Positions 1-8,064 of a stretch of 64,000 nt of DNA are shown here, in pieces. Position numbers and translations under genes: made by a program. The first letter of the stretch is position 1. The number at the start of each line of letters is the position of its first letter. The stretch is from Gordonia amarae NBRC 15530 (GTDB lineage Bacteria > Actinomycetota > Actinomycetes > Mycobacteriales > Mycobacteriaceae): NCBI RefSeq assembly GCF_000241345.1, contig NZ_BAED01000071.1:61483-125482 (forward strand). Direction: 5' to 3'. The notes below the pieces were generated by a model. That model was not told the origin of the DNA. It made no database searches and saw only the letters and a list, made by a program, of their open reading frames with translations.

Positions 1-54
1 ATACGGTTGCCGCGATCCGTAAGAGTCCTAGAAGCTGGTTCGTATGCGCAACGT

Positions 55-92
55 ATGTCAGAATAGTTCCCGAGTAGGAAGTTTTCTGACAT
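55..92. promoter_or_regulatory. Inverted repeat over the first start codon, candidate operator
   Basis: ATGTCAGAA at 55-63 is exactly complementary to TTCTGACAT at 84-92, giving a perfect 9-bp inverted repeat with a 20-nt spacer. The right arm overlaps the ATG at 91. The spacer contains AGGAAG (76-81), the likely ribosome binding site. Seen directly: the repeat. Inferred: an operator for the HTH protein it precedes, as AbiEi antitoxins repress their own promoters through inverted repeats, or an RNA hairpin hiding the start. Confidence 0.55.
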
Positions 93-771
93 GCCTGAAC
101 TGACCGCCAGACAGGTCGCCGAGCGTCTCGGAGTAACGAAACGCTATGCCCTCGACCTCCTCTACAACGGAGAAATCTCCGGTCGCCAACTTGTTAACGG
201 TGTGTGGCTTGCTGACAGCGATTCCGTCGCGCGATATGAGATAGCCGGTAGGCGGGGTTCGGGTCGGACGCTCGATGCTTCGACTGGGTGGGCCTTGTTG
301 TGGGAACTATCGGGACGCAAAGCTTACTGGCTCAGCGGCAGTACCCGCGCACGAGTTCGCAGGCGTTTGCGCGAGTCTGATGTTGAGGCGATAGCAACTG
401 CCGTTGCGAGCCGTTCGACTGCGCACCGATTCACTGCCGCCAATCCTGAACGTGCGATGTCCGGACTCATACGCACCGGTCGTGCTGCCGCCGACGTAGT
501 CGATTCGGAGCTGATCGAGGATCATCGCTGGGTATGTGGGTACGTGCGAAGCGGTACTGTCGACGAGTATGCCAAGAGCCACTTCATGATTCCCAAGCTC
601 ACCGGGAACGATGTGATCTACGACAACACTCTCCCTGTCGACTACGTCGACGATGTCATGCCGCCGGCAGTTGTCGCCGCCGACCTGGCACACAGTACCG
701 ATACCCGCGAACGGAGCGCCGGGCTGCGAGCTCTGGAGCGAATGAGACAGGCATGGCTGGCCGAGAACTGA
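91..771 (+). CDS. HTH protein, candidate AbiEi-like antitoxin
   Basis: A 226-residue protein. Residues about 4-50 form a MerR/excisionase-like helix-turn-helix (TARQVAERLGVTKRYALDLL), followed by a unique C-terminal part without recognisable catalytic motifs. It overlaps by 19 bp the next gene, which encodes an AbiEii-like nucleotidyltransferase, so the two are probably translated together. That pairing is typical of type IV toxin-antitoxin modules, where the HTH protein is antitoxin and autorepressor. The palindrome at 55-92 supports autoregulation. AGGAAG lies 9 nt before the ATG. The function is inferred from context; the C-terminal part does not clearly match the AbiEi family by eye. It could simply be a regulator of the enzyme. 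Confidence 0.75.
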   Translation: MPELTARQVAERLGVTKRYALDLLYNGEISGRQLVNGVWLADSDSVARYEIAGRRGSGRTLDASTGWALLWELSGRKAYWLSGSTRARVRRRLRESDVEAIATAVASRSTAHRFTAANPERAMSGLIRTGRAAADVVDSELIEDHRWVCGYVRSGTVDEYAKSHFMIPKLTGNDVIYDNTLPVDYVDDVMPPAVVAADLAHSTDTRERSAGLRALERMRQAWLAEN

Positions 772-1502
772 CCATCCTTATGGCGGACGATGACCGCATT
801 CCGGCGTGGCGCACCGTCGTCGAGGTTGCAGAATCGGGCGTCTCGCAAGATTGGACCCTCGTCGGCGGTCTGATGGTCGCAGCTCACGCGCGCAGAGCGG
901 GTGTCGTGATGCGGCGTCCGACTGAGGACGTCGACGTCCTGGTGGACTACCTCGCTGATCGGGGGAGTTTGTCCAGGGCGAGGACAGGGCTGATGCGACT
1001 GGGGTTCGAACTCAGTGATAGTGAGAAGCACGCATACCGCTTTCTACACGTCGACGGACGCAAGCTCGATCTGATGGTCGCAGACCATTTGCCCTCGCGC
1101 ATGCAACCGAGGATGGATCGGAGACCTGCGTTCGGGGCGCCGGCGGGCGAGCAGGCGATTAGACGGCGCGACGTCTGCGATCTTCAGTTCTCTTCCGGCC
1201 GGGCGGCTCGGGTCGGAGTTCCGGACGAACTTGGCGCGCTCGTCGCGAAGGGCGCAGCTTGGCTCGTCGACCGTCGGGACCGTGAACGACATCTGGATGA
1301 TTCTGCGGTCTTGTTGGCGTGTACAGATGCCTCCGCCCTGGACTATGCCTCGATGAGCAAGAACGATCGGAAACGACTTCGGGCGATCATCGGTGAGCTG
1401 GACGATCCTGCCCACCTGTCGTGGGTCAATCTCGATCACTCAGATCGTGAGCACGGGCTGGATACGTTGGTGCTGTTGAGGCAAGCATTGGGCTTTGTGT
1501 AG
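753..1502 (+). CDS. AbiEii-like nucleotidyltransferase, candidate toxin
   Basis: A 249-residue protein in the nucleotidyltransferase fold. It has a GG motif near residue 38 (VGGLMVAAHA) and then RRPTEDVDVLVD, the R-x-T-x-D-x-D pattern of AbiEii/MenT-type enzymes that transfer nucleotides to tRNA or other targets. A third acidic site may be KLDLMV near residue 109. The ATG at 753 lies inside the upstream HTH gene; an ATG at 780 is the alternative and would remove the overlap. The open frame extends upstream to 534, but that part only shadows the HTH gene. Toxin activity is inferred. A housekeeping nucleotidyltransferase or an abortive-infection protein are alternatives. Confidence 0.75.
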   Translation: MAGRELTILMADDDRIPAWRTVVEVAESGVSQDWTLVGGLMVAAHARRAGVVMRRPTEDVDVLVDYLADRGSLSRARTGLMRLGFELSDSEKHAYRFLHVDGRKLDLMVADHLPSRMQPRMDRRPAFGAPAGEQAIRRRDVCDLQFSSGRAARVGVPDELGALVAKGAAWLVDRRDRERHLDDSAVLLACTDASALDYASMSKNDRKRLRAIIGELDDPAHLSWVNLDHSDREHGLDTLVLLRQALGFV

Positions 1503-1538
1503 GCCGGAGACTTTGGCCTCCGCCGCCGGGTGAAACAT

Positions 1539-1575
1539 CGCAGCCCGGGTGCCGCGTGTGCGGTACCGGGCTGCG
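1539..1575. terminator. Hairpin between convergent genes
   Basis: CGCAGCCCGG (1539-1548) pairs with CCGGGCTGCG (1566-1575), and an inner CCGC/GCGG continues the stem. It lies between the nucleotidyltransferase and convergent ahpD and has no T-run. Probably a bidirectional terminator. Confidence 0.6.
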
Positions 1576-1589
1576 GTGAGAGGTGAAAC

Positions 1590-2117
1590 TCAGGCGAGCG
1601 CTTCGGCGGCGGTGATGGCCTGGGCGACGCCCTGGACGGTGGCGGCGACCTTGACGGCCTCCCACACCTGCTCCTTGGTGAGGCCGCCCTTGCGGACCAC
1701 GTCATCGTGTGCGGCGGCGCAGTGTTCGCAGCCGTTGATGGTGGACACGGCCAGGCTCCACAGCTCGAAGTCGACCTTGTCGACGCCCGGGTTGCCGATG
1801 ATGTTCATCCGCAGCCCCATCCGGACCTGGGCGTAGTCGTCGCCGAGGAAGCCCTTGGCCCGGTAGGCGACGTTGTTCATACCCATGATCGAGGCGGCGC
1901 CGAGTGCGGCGTTGAACGCCTCCTCCGACAGGGTATCGCCGGCTTCTTCGGAGATCTCACGAAGGACGGTGGCCGAGCGGGTGGCGGCCGCGGCGGCGAG
2001 GAACGTGCCCCACAGCTGCTGCTCGTTCAGTTCGGTCGACCGCGCCAGGGACCCGAGATTCAGCTTGAGATCCTTGGCGTACTCGGGGAGGGCTGCCTTC
2101 AGATTGTCGATGCTCAT
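1590..2117 (-). CDS. ahpD: Alkyl hydroperoxide reductase AhpD
   Basis: A 175-residue carboxymuconolactone-decarboxylase-fold peroxidase. In mycobacteria AhpD links AhpC to the lipoamide carried by dihydrolipoamide succinyltransferase, and so to NADH. The catalytic CEHC motif falls at Cys130 and Cys133, with Glu118 and His137 in the proton-relay positions known from the M. tuberculosis enzyme. Length is normal. It follows ahpC by 56 bp on the same strand, the conserved ahpC-ahpD operon. Expression presumably depends on the ahpC promoter and the divergent OxyR. Confidence 0.97.
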   Translation of the reverse strand: MSIDNLKAALPEYAKDLKLNLGSLARSTELNEQQLWGTFLAAAAATRSATVLREISEEAGDTLSEEAFNAALGAASIMGMNNVAYRAKGFLGDDYAQVRMGLRMNIIGNPGVDKVDFELWSLAVSTINGCEHCAAAHDDVVRKGGLTKEQVWEAVKVAATVQGVAQAITAAEALA

Positions 2118-2173
2118 GTTCGGCGGCTTTGCCTTTCAGTCACAATGGATGGGCGCGATGGGTGATCGGTGGA

Positions 2174-2761
2174 TCAGACGCTGGCCGTGAGGAGTTCGCC
2201 GGCGTTGATGGTGGGATCACCCTTCTTCCAGTTGCAGGCGCACAGTTCGTCGGACTGCAGGGCGTCGAGCACCCGCAGCACCTCATCGACGTTGCGGCCC
2301 ACCGAGCCGGCGGTCACCGAGACGAACTGGATCTCGTTGTTGGGGTCGACGATGAAGGTGGCGCGGTCGGCGACACCGTCGGCGTTGAGCACACCGGTGG
2401 CCTCGGCCAGCTCACGCTTGAGGTCGCTGAGCATCGGGAAGGGGAGGGTCTTGAGGTCCTCGTGCTGTGCGCGCCACTGGAAGTGCACGAACTCGTTGTC
2501 GACGGAGGCGCCGAGCACCTGCGCGTCGCGGTCGGCGAACTCCTCGTTCAGCTTGCCGAAAGCGGCGATCTCGGTGGGGCACACGAAGGTGAAGTCCTTG
2601 GGCCAGAAGAAGATGATCCGCCACTTGCCCTCGAAGTCGTCCGATGTGATCTGGGTGAAGTAGTCATCGGGCTGCTGTGCGTCCACCTTGCTCAGGTCAC
2701 CACCGATCACTGCGGTGAGATTGTAAGCGGGGAACTGATCGCCGATGGTCAGCAGAGCCAT
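2174..2761 (-). CDS. ahpC: Alkyl hydroperoxide reductase AhpC (peroxiredoxin)
   Basis: A 195-residue 2-Cys peroxiredoxin that reduces organic peroxides, hydrogen peroxide and peroxynitrite. The peroxidatic cysteine is Cys61 in FTFVCPTEI, and the resolving cysteines lie in ELCACNWKKG (about 174 and 176), the two-cysteine arrangement of mycobacterial AhpC. It is transcribed divergently from oxyR with a 151-bp gap, and ahpD follows, so this is an OxyR-controlled antioxidant operon. Start chosen at the ATG at 2761; GAGTAGGAGTG lies just upstream. Confidence 0.97.
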   Translation of the reverse strand: MALLTIGDQFPAYNLTAVIGGDLSKVDAQQPDDYFTQITSDDFEGKWRIIFFWPKDFTFVCPTEIAAFGKLNEEFADRDAQVLGASVDNEFVHFQWRAQHEDLKTLPFPMLSDLKRELAEATGVLNADGVADRATFIVDPNNEIQFVSVTAGSVGRNVDEVLRVLDALQSDELCACNWKKGDPTINAGELLTASV

Positions 2762-2903
2762 AGTCTTTCACTCCTACTCGAATTGGTACGGCCGTCGCGG
2801 TGTCACTCTCGTCGGTGACATCCGGCCGAATTGGTGTTTCACACGTACGAAAGATATTCTGCCGCAGTCCGGGTGAAAGATAAAGTCGATGAGTCGGAGT
2901 AGA

Positions 2904-2933
2904 CTGATAGGTATGTCCGATAAGACTTATCAG
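2904..2933. promoter_or_regulatory. Nested palindrome at the oxyR start, candidate OxyR site
   Basis: GATAAGACTTATC at 2919-2931 is a 6-bp inverted repeat with one central base. An outer CTGATA (2904-2909) pairs with TATCAG (2928-2933). The element covers the oxyR start at 2913. LysR-type regulators bind such dyads (T-N11-A), and mycobacterial OxyR recognises a GATAAG/CTTATC-type site between oxyR and ahpC. OxyR binding is inferred. Confidence 0.6.
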
Positions 2934-3869
2934 CCTTCCGTTAATGGCCTGCGTACGTTCGTGGCACTGGCCCATCATCGTCATTTCGGTACCGCCGCAG
3001 CCGAGTTGGGTGTGACGCAACCCACGTTGTCACAGGCCCTCGCCTCCCTGGAAACGGGCCTCGGCTGTCGTCTGATCGAGCGGACCACCCGCCGCATGAT
3101 GGTCACACCCGAGGGGGAGGCGCTACTTCCCAAGGCCATCGCGGCACTCGACGCGATCGACGAGTTCGTCGCCGCCGCCGACCGCAACCATGACCCGCTC
3201 ACCGGTGTGGTGCGCCTCGGGGTGATACCCACCGTCGCGCCCTACATCCTGCCGACAGTGCTCACCGGCCTCGCGGCCGAACTGCCGGACCTACGGCCGC
3301 AGATCGTCGAGGATCAAACCGCGCGGCTGGTGGCCGCACTGCGCGAAGGAACGCTCGACGTAGCCTTGCTGGCACTCCCCGAGGACGAACCCGGACTGAC
3401 CGAAATCCCCATGTACGCCGAGGATTTCGTCCTCGCGCTGCCCGCCGATCATCCGATGAGCGGCCGCAGCCGGGTCAGTCCGCGCATCCTCGCCGACCTG
3501 CCGCTGCTCCTGCTCGACGAGGGACACTGCCTACGCGATCAGGCGCTGGAGGTGTGTCGGCTCGCCGGTGTCGACGCCCAGGAGGGACGCACCCGGGCGG
3601 CTTCACTCGCGACCGCGGTGCACTGTGTCACCGGCGGTCTCGGTGTGACGCTCATCCCACGGACATCCGTCGCATCCGAAACCGCGTCGGGGAAACTGGT
3701 CACCGTCGAGTTCACCAGGCCGCGCCCGGGCCGGCGCGTCGGGCTGGTGTGCCGGTCGTCGGCCGGCCGCGACGCCGCCTACCGCAGGCTGGCCGCGATC
3801 ATCGCCGACCTGGTGGTGGCTGACGGAGCGGCCCGCCACGACGACGAAAGCGCATCCGGGACGATCTGA
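2913..3869 (+). CDS. oxyR: LysR-type peroxide sensor OxyR
   Basis: A 318-residue LysR-family regulator. The N-terminal winged HTH (residues about 12-70, with TQPTLSQALASLE) is followed by a substrate-binding-like sensor domain. CLRDQALEVC carries two cysteines eight residues apart, matching the redox pair of OxyR. I start at 2913, giving MSDKTYQ as in mycobacterial OxyR; an ATG at 2889 would add eight residues. It diverges from ahpC-ahpD, its expected target. In M. tuberculosis oxyR is a pseudogene, whereas this copy is intact. It converges on the helicase gene with a 19-bp gap. Confidence 0.93.
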   Translation: MSDKTYQPSVNGLRTFVALAHHRHFGTAAAELGVTQPTLSQALASLETGLGCRLIERTTRRMMVTPEGEALLPKAIAALDAIDEFVAAADRNHDPLTGVVRLGVIPTVAPYILPTVLTGLAAELPDLRPQIVEDQTARLVAALREGTLDVALLALPEDEPGLTEIPMYAEDFVLALPADHPMSGRSRVSPRILADLPLLLLDEGHCLRDQALEVCRLAGVDAQEGRTRAASLATAVHCVTGGLGVTLIPRTSVASETASGKLVTVEFTRPRPGRRVGLVCRSSAGRDAAYRRLAAIIADLVVADGAARHDDESASGTI

Positions 3870-3888
3870 TCGGCTTTCGGGATGTGGA

Positions 3889-5994
3889 TCAAGCGTCGGC
3901 CTGGGAGGTGAGGGCCTCCCACTCGTCGACCAGGCTGGAGTCGACGTCGCGCACCATCGCGCCCACTTCTTCGGTGAGCGCGACGATCTCGTCGGTCATC
4001 ACCGAATTCGGCAGGCCGGTCCGCAGCACCCGGTAGCAGTCCGACAGGTACCGCAGTACCACTCCTTCGCTGCGCGCCAGCCCGTACGCGGAGATGAGTT
4101 CGGTGAACGTCATCGCGCGCTCGCGCATCTCCCGCAGCACCGACTTGGGGGAGGGCCGGTAGGAGGCGATCCAGGGGTGGCCCTGCCGGTACACACCGTA
4201 GGCGTACTCGATCTCCTCGGCCAGCGGTGTGGGCCAGGAGACCTCCTCCAGGCGCGCCATCCGCTCCTCGTACTCGATGCCGTCGGCCTTCATCTCGGCG
4301 ATCGCCACATCGCGGGCCGCCTTGCGCTGGGCCAGTAGCAGCGGCCGCGGATCGTCGAGTGTGGACTCCAGGATCGACACCACATCCAGTGTGTAGGTGG
4401 ACGACTCGGGATCGAGCAACTCGAACGCGGCGAGCGCGAACGCCGACAGGGGGTTGGTGAGGGCGAAGTTCTCCGGGACATCGACGCTGAGGGCGACGTT
4501 CTTACCGTCGGCGTCGGGTTCATCGAGTTGGACGACGATGCCGGCGTCGCGCAGGCCGCGATACAGCGCGATGGTGTGCAGGATGTGCTTGCGCTGGCGG
4601 GGCCGGGTTTCGTGGTTGTCCTCCAGCAGGTGCCGCAGCGCGGCGAAACAGTCGCCGGGACGGCTGAGCACCTCCATCAGCATGGCGGTGGTCATGCGGA
4701 AATGGGAGCGCAGTGGTTCGTCCGGGGCGTCGACAAGCGAGAGGAAGGTCTTCTCACCCCACGACACGAAACCTTCCGGCGGCTTCTTGCGCACCACCTT
4801 GCGCAACTTCTTCGGATCGTCACCCGCCTTGGCCACCGCGCGGATGTTCTCGATGTCGTGGTCGGGCGCCTGCGCCACCACATAGCCGACCGTGTCGTAC
4901 CCGGCGCGGCCCGCACGGCCCGCGATCTGATGGAACTCGCGGGCCTTGAGCCTGCGCACCCGCGTGCCGTCGTACTTGCTGAGCGCCGCCAGCAGCACCG
5001 TGCGGATGGGCACATTGATACCCACACCGAGGGTGTCGGTGCCGGCGACCACCTTGAGCAGTCCCTGCTGGGCCAGACGCTCGACCAGACGCCGGTACCG
5101 GGGCAACATGCCGGCATGGTGGACGCCGATCCCCGCCCGCAGCAGCTTGGACAGCGTGGCACCGAATCCGGTGTGGAACCGGAAGTCGCCGATGGCCTCG
5201 GCGATGGCCGCCTTCTCCGCCTTGTCGCAGATCTTGGCCGACAGCAGTGCCTGCGCGCGTTCGACGGCCTGCGCCTGGGTGAAATGCACGACGTAGACCG
5301 GGGCCCGGCCGCGGGAGATCAGATCCTCGATGGTCTCGTGGACCGGGGTGACCGCGTAGGTGAACTCCAGCGGTACCGGACGCACCGCATCGGTGACCGC
5401 TGCCGTCTGCCGTCCCGTGCGGCGGGTCAGGTCATCGATGAAGAACGACAACTCGCCGAGGGTGGCCGACATCAGCAGGAACTGGGTGTGGGGCAGTTCG
5501 ATGAGCGGTACCTGCCACGCCCAGCCGCGGTCGGCCTCGCCGTAGAAGTGGAACTCGTCGGCGATCAGCACGCCGATGTCGCTGGCCGCGCCGTCGCGCA
5601 GGGCCAGATTGGCGACGATCTCGGCGGTCGCGCACACGATCGGCGCATCCGGGTTCACGGACGCGTCGCCGGTGAGCAGCCCGACGTCGTCGGCGCCGAA
5701 CAAGGCGCACAGGTCGAAGAACTTCTCGCTGACCAGCGCCTTGATCGGGGCGGTGTAGTAGGCGCGCTGACCGCGGGTGCGGGCGAAATGGATCGCCCCG
5801 GCGGCGACCAGCGACTTACCGGACCCGGTGGGGGTCGCCAGGATCACGTTGCTCCCGGCGGCCAGCTCCAGCAGCGCCTCTTCCTGATGCGGATACAGGT
5901 CGATGCCGCGCTGAGCCCACCAGGTGGTGAAGCCGTCGAAGGCGTCATCGAGATCGTCGGCCGGGGTGAGTACGTCGGCCGGCGCCGGTGTCAG
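3889..5994 (-). CDS. DEAD/DEAH-box helicase with C-terminal DUF3516
   Basis: About 701 residues. Superfamily 2 helicase core: Walker A ATPTGSGKS, DEFHFYG (DEAH-type motif II), MSATL (motif III), GINVPIR and HQIAGRAGRAG (motifs V and VI), then a DUF3516 region of Ski2-like actinobacterial helicases. The conventional start at GTG 5847 would cut into Walker A and drop the upstream DLYPHQEEALLEL segment, which is plainly coding. No ATG, GTG or TTG exists in frame there. The best candidate is the CTG at 5994, forming a CTGA overlap with the stop of the upstream PAC2 gene. The substrate (RNA or DNA) is not evident. Confidence 0.9.
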   Translation of the reverse strand: MTPAPADVLTPADDLDDAFDGFTTWWAQRGIDLYPHQEEALLELAAGSNVILATPTGSGKSLVAAGAIHFARTRGQRAYYTAPIKALVSEKFFDLCALFGADDVGLLTGDASVNPDAPIVCATAEIVANLALRDGAASDIGVLIADEFHFYGEADRGWAWQVPLIELPHTQFLLMSATLGELSFFIDDLTRRTGRQTAAVTDAVRPVPLEFTYAVTPVHETIEDLISRGRAPVYVVHFTQAQAVERAQALLSAKICDKAEKAAIAEAIGDFRFHTGFGATLSKLLRAGIGVHHAGMLPRYRRLVERLAQQGLLKVVAGTDTLGVGINVPIRTVLLAALSKYDGTRVRRLKAREFHQIAGRAGRAGYDTVGYVVAQAPDHDIENIRAVAKAGDDPKKLRKVVRKKPPEGFVSWGEKTFLSLVDAPDEPLRSHFRMTTAMLMEVLSRPGDCFAALRHLLEDNHETRPRQRKHILHTIALYRGLRDAGIVVQLDEPDADGKNVALSVDVPENFALTNPLSAFALAAFELLDPESSTYTLDVVSILESTLDDPRPLLLAQRKAARDVAIAEMKADGIEYEERMARLEEVSWPTPLAEEIEYAYGVYRQGHPWIASYRPSPKSVLREMRERAMTFTELISAYGLARSEGVVLRYLSDCYRVLRTGLPNSVMTDEIVALTEEVGAMVRDVDSSLVDEWEALTSQADA

Positions 5995-6956
5995 CTCGCT
6001 GATTGCGGACCACCGTTGCCGTCGGGGCCGTTGCCCGCCTGCTCGGCCAGGAACTTCTCGAACTCGGCGCCCAGCTCATCGCCGCTGGGCAGTTCGTCCT
6101 CGGCCGCGAGCAACGAAGCCCGCGACTCCTGCACCTTGGTGTAAGAGTCGTACTGCTCCTCCAGCGCGTGCACCACCGATTCGATCTCGCTGTTGCCCGA
6201 CACCTCGTTGTCGATCTGCTCACGCATCTGCGAGGCCGCGTTCTCCAGCGCGGACACCGGAAGCTCGAGGTCGGTGACGGTGGTGACCGCCTGCAGCAAC
6301 CGTGCCGACGCCGCCGGATAGTTCGACTGCGCCAGATAGTGCGGCACATGCACCGACAATCCCGAGGCCCGGTAGGACTTCTCCGCCAGCCGCAACTCGA
6401 GCAGCATCGACGCGCTCGCGGGCAGTTTCATCGACGACCCCCACCGGGGCAGATCGCCCAGTGCCGCGACGTCGCTGCCGTGCGCGGTGATGGTGGACGG
6501 CCGGGTGTGCGGTACGGCCATCGGGATCGCGTTCAGGCCCACCACGTCGGTGACGCCGAAGCGCTCGGCCAGGCGGGCGACGGCCTCGACGAACCGCTCC
6601 CACTTCAGGTCCGGTTCCGACCCGCTGAGCAGCAGGAACCCGCGCCCGGAGGTGTCGGTCACAGCATGCATCGACAGCGACGGCATCGTGACGCCGGTGA
6701 AGCTGTCACCGGAGAATTCGATGGTCGGGCGCCGGGACCGGTAATCGATCAGTTCGTCGGCGTCGAACGTGGCGACAAGCTCTGAGTCGAGACTGTCACG
6801 GATGTGCTGGGCGGCGAGTCCGACGGCGTGTCCGGCATCGGCGAAACCCTCCAGTGCGTGGAGCAGCACCGTGCCTTTGCCCTCGTCGTCGGGTACCGCG
6901 GGAGTGGGGAACTCCATCGAGTACAGCGAGCTCGATTCCGGGGACTGCCCGTCCAT
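5991..6956 (-). CDS. PAC2 (proteasome assembly chaperone 2) family protein
   Basis: A 321-residue PAC2-family protein, like M. tuberculosis Rv2714 as recalled. The fold resembles a nucleoside-hydrolase or proteasome-chaperone fold; the actinobacterial role is unknown. Features include an N-terminal LLHALEGFADAG segment, a central GLNAIPMAVPHTRP motif and an acidic C-terminal tail. The ATG at 6956 follows GAGGAGG by 7 nt and is preferred over the upstream in-frame start at 7016. The stop overlaps the helicase gene by 4 bp, so the two are probably co-expressed. Confidence 0.88.
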   Translation of the reverse strand: MDGQSPESSSLYSMEFPTPAVPDDEGKGTVLLHALEGFADAGHAVGLAAQHIRDSLDSELVATFDADELIDYRSRRPTIEFSGDSFTGVTMPSLSMHAVTDTSGRGFLLLSGSEPDLKWERFVEAVARLAERFGVTDVVGLNAIPMAVPHTRPSTITAHGSDVAALGDLPRWGSSMKLPASASMLLELRLAEKSYRASGLSVHVPHYLAQSNYPAASARLLQAVTTVTDLELPVSALENAASQMREQIDNEVSGNSEIESVVHALEEQYDSYTKVQESRASLLAAEDELPSGDELGAEFEKFLAEQAGNGPDGNGGPQSAS

Positions 6957-7145
6957 CGCGTCCCTCCTCACATCGTCTGGGTGACCGGCAATGGGTTCAA
7001 TTGTCACCCATGGCACCGACAGCGTTCACCGGTGGTGCCACTATGCCTGTTCAACACAGGCCGGGGTGCCGGAGATTCCCGGATTGTTACCCGGCCGGGG
7101 AGTGTCGTCCCGGGACCGGCCGTCCCGCGCTGGCACAGTAGGGGT

Positions 7146-7934
7146 GTGGGTTCGCTCATCGCATCGACATCGCACCGCAGACCGGCACCCGGCGCGCCGT
7201 GGCGCACACGCGTGCCGATCGCGATCGGCGCCCTGTGCGCGTTGCTGGTGCCCGGATGCTCGGTTGACGGCGAGGCGCAGTCCGCACCCGCCCGGCCGTC
7301 GCTGACACCGCGGCTGGTCGCCGCGACGGCGTTCCCGCACGGAGCGTCAACGGTGCCCGGACCGGGTGTGATGTCAGTGATCGCCGATGTCGCCGGTCCG
7401 GCCGGGACCGTCGAGCCGGAGCGCTGCCGGGCGCCCGAAGTGGTGTCCGAGGGTGCGGCGGCGAATGTGGGACCCGATTCGGTGGCGGCCCCGGACACGT
7501 CCCCGGGGATCCTGCCCGACACCGGCTCCGTGGGGAGCTCGGGCACGCCGGCCGCCGGAACAACCGGCACGTTGACGGTCCTCATCACGTATGCGCCCGC
7601 CGGGCTGGACACCTTCGACATGTTTTTCGCCAAGTGCGGCCGGTTCACCACCAGCACCGCCGGGGCGAGTTCGCGGGTCGTGCTCCAGAAGCTGCCGGCC
7701 CGCACCGTGGGCGGTGCGATCGGGACGCGGTCATACGCGCGGACCGTCACCACCGGAGGACAGCGGGGATCGCTGTCGTACGCGATCACCACACTGGTCG
7801 CGCAACATGACGGGGTCCGGGTGTACGCCGAACACCGCAGGCAGGGCACCGGCGCGAACCCCCAGCAGATCAGCGCCGACCTCGACACCCTGTTCCGCCG
7901 GGCCGTCGAGAAGGCCTGGCCCTCGCGCGGCTGA
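7146..7934 (+). CDS. Predicted lipoprotein of unknown function
   Basis: About 262 residues from GTG 7146. A positively charged N-terminus and hydrophobic segment (VPIAIGALCALLV) end in the lipobox LVPGC, so the mature protein should be lipid-anchored outside the membrane. It continues with a Pro/Ala/Ser/Thr-rich stretch and a globular part containing FDMFFAKCGRF. I do not recognise the family; it resembles the small mycobacterial Lpp/Lpq lipoproteins only in architecture. It is divergent from the PAC2 gene. The longer upstream open frame to 6804 is an antisense shadow. Confidence 0.7.
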   Translation: MGSLIASTSHRRPAPGAPWRTRVPIAIGALCALLVPGCSVDGEAQSAPARPSLTPRLVAATAFPHGASTVPGPGVMSVIADVAGPAGTVEPERCRAPEVVSEGAAANVGPDSVAAPDTSPGILPDTGSVGSSGTPAAGTTGTLTVLITYAPAGLDTFDMFFAKCGRFTTSTAGASSRVVLQKLPARTVGGAIGTRSYARTVTTGGQRGSLSYAITTLVAQHDGVRVYAEHRRQGTGANPQQISADLDTLFRRAVEKAWPSRG

Positions 7935-8064
7935 TCTGTGCGCCGGCGTCGACGCTGGCCGAATTGGGGATGGCCGCCGAGGTGGTCATGACGCACGAAG
8001 GGTGCTGGGGACAGTGACGCCGCGGCCCCTGGACCGGGTTTCCGGGGGCCGGACGATTTCTCCT

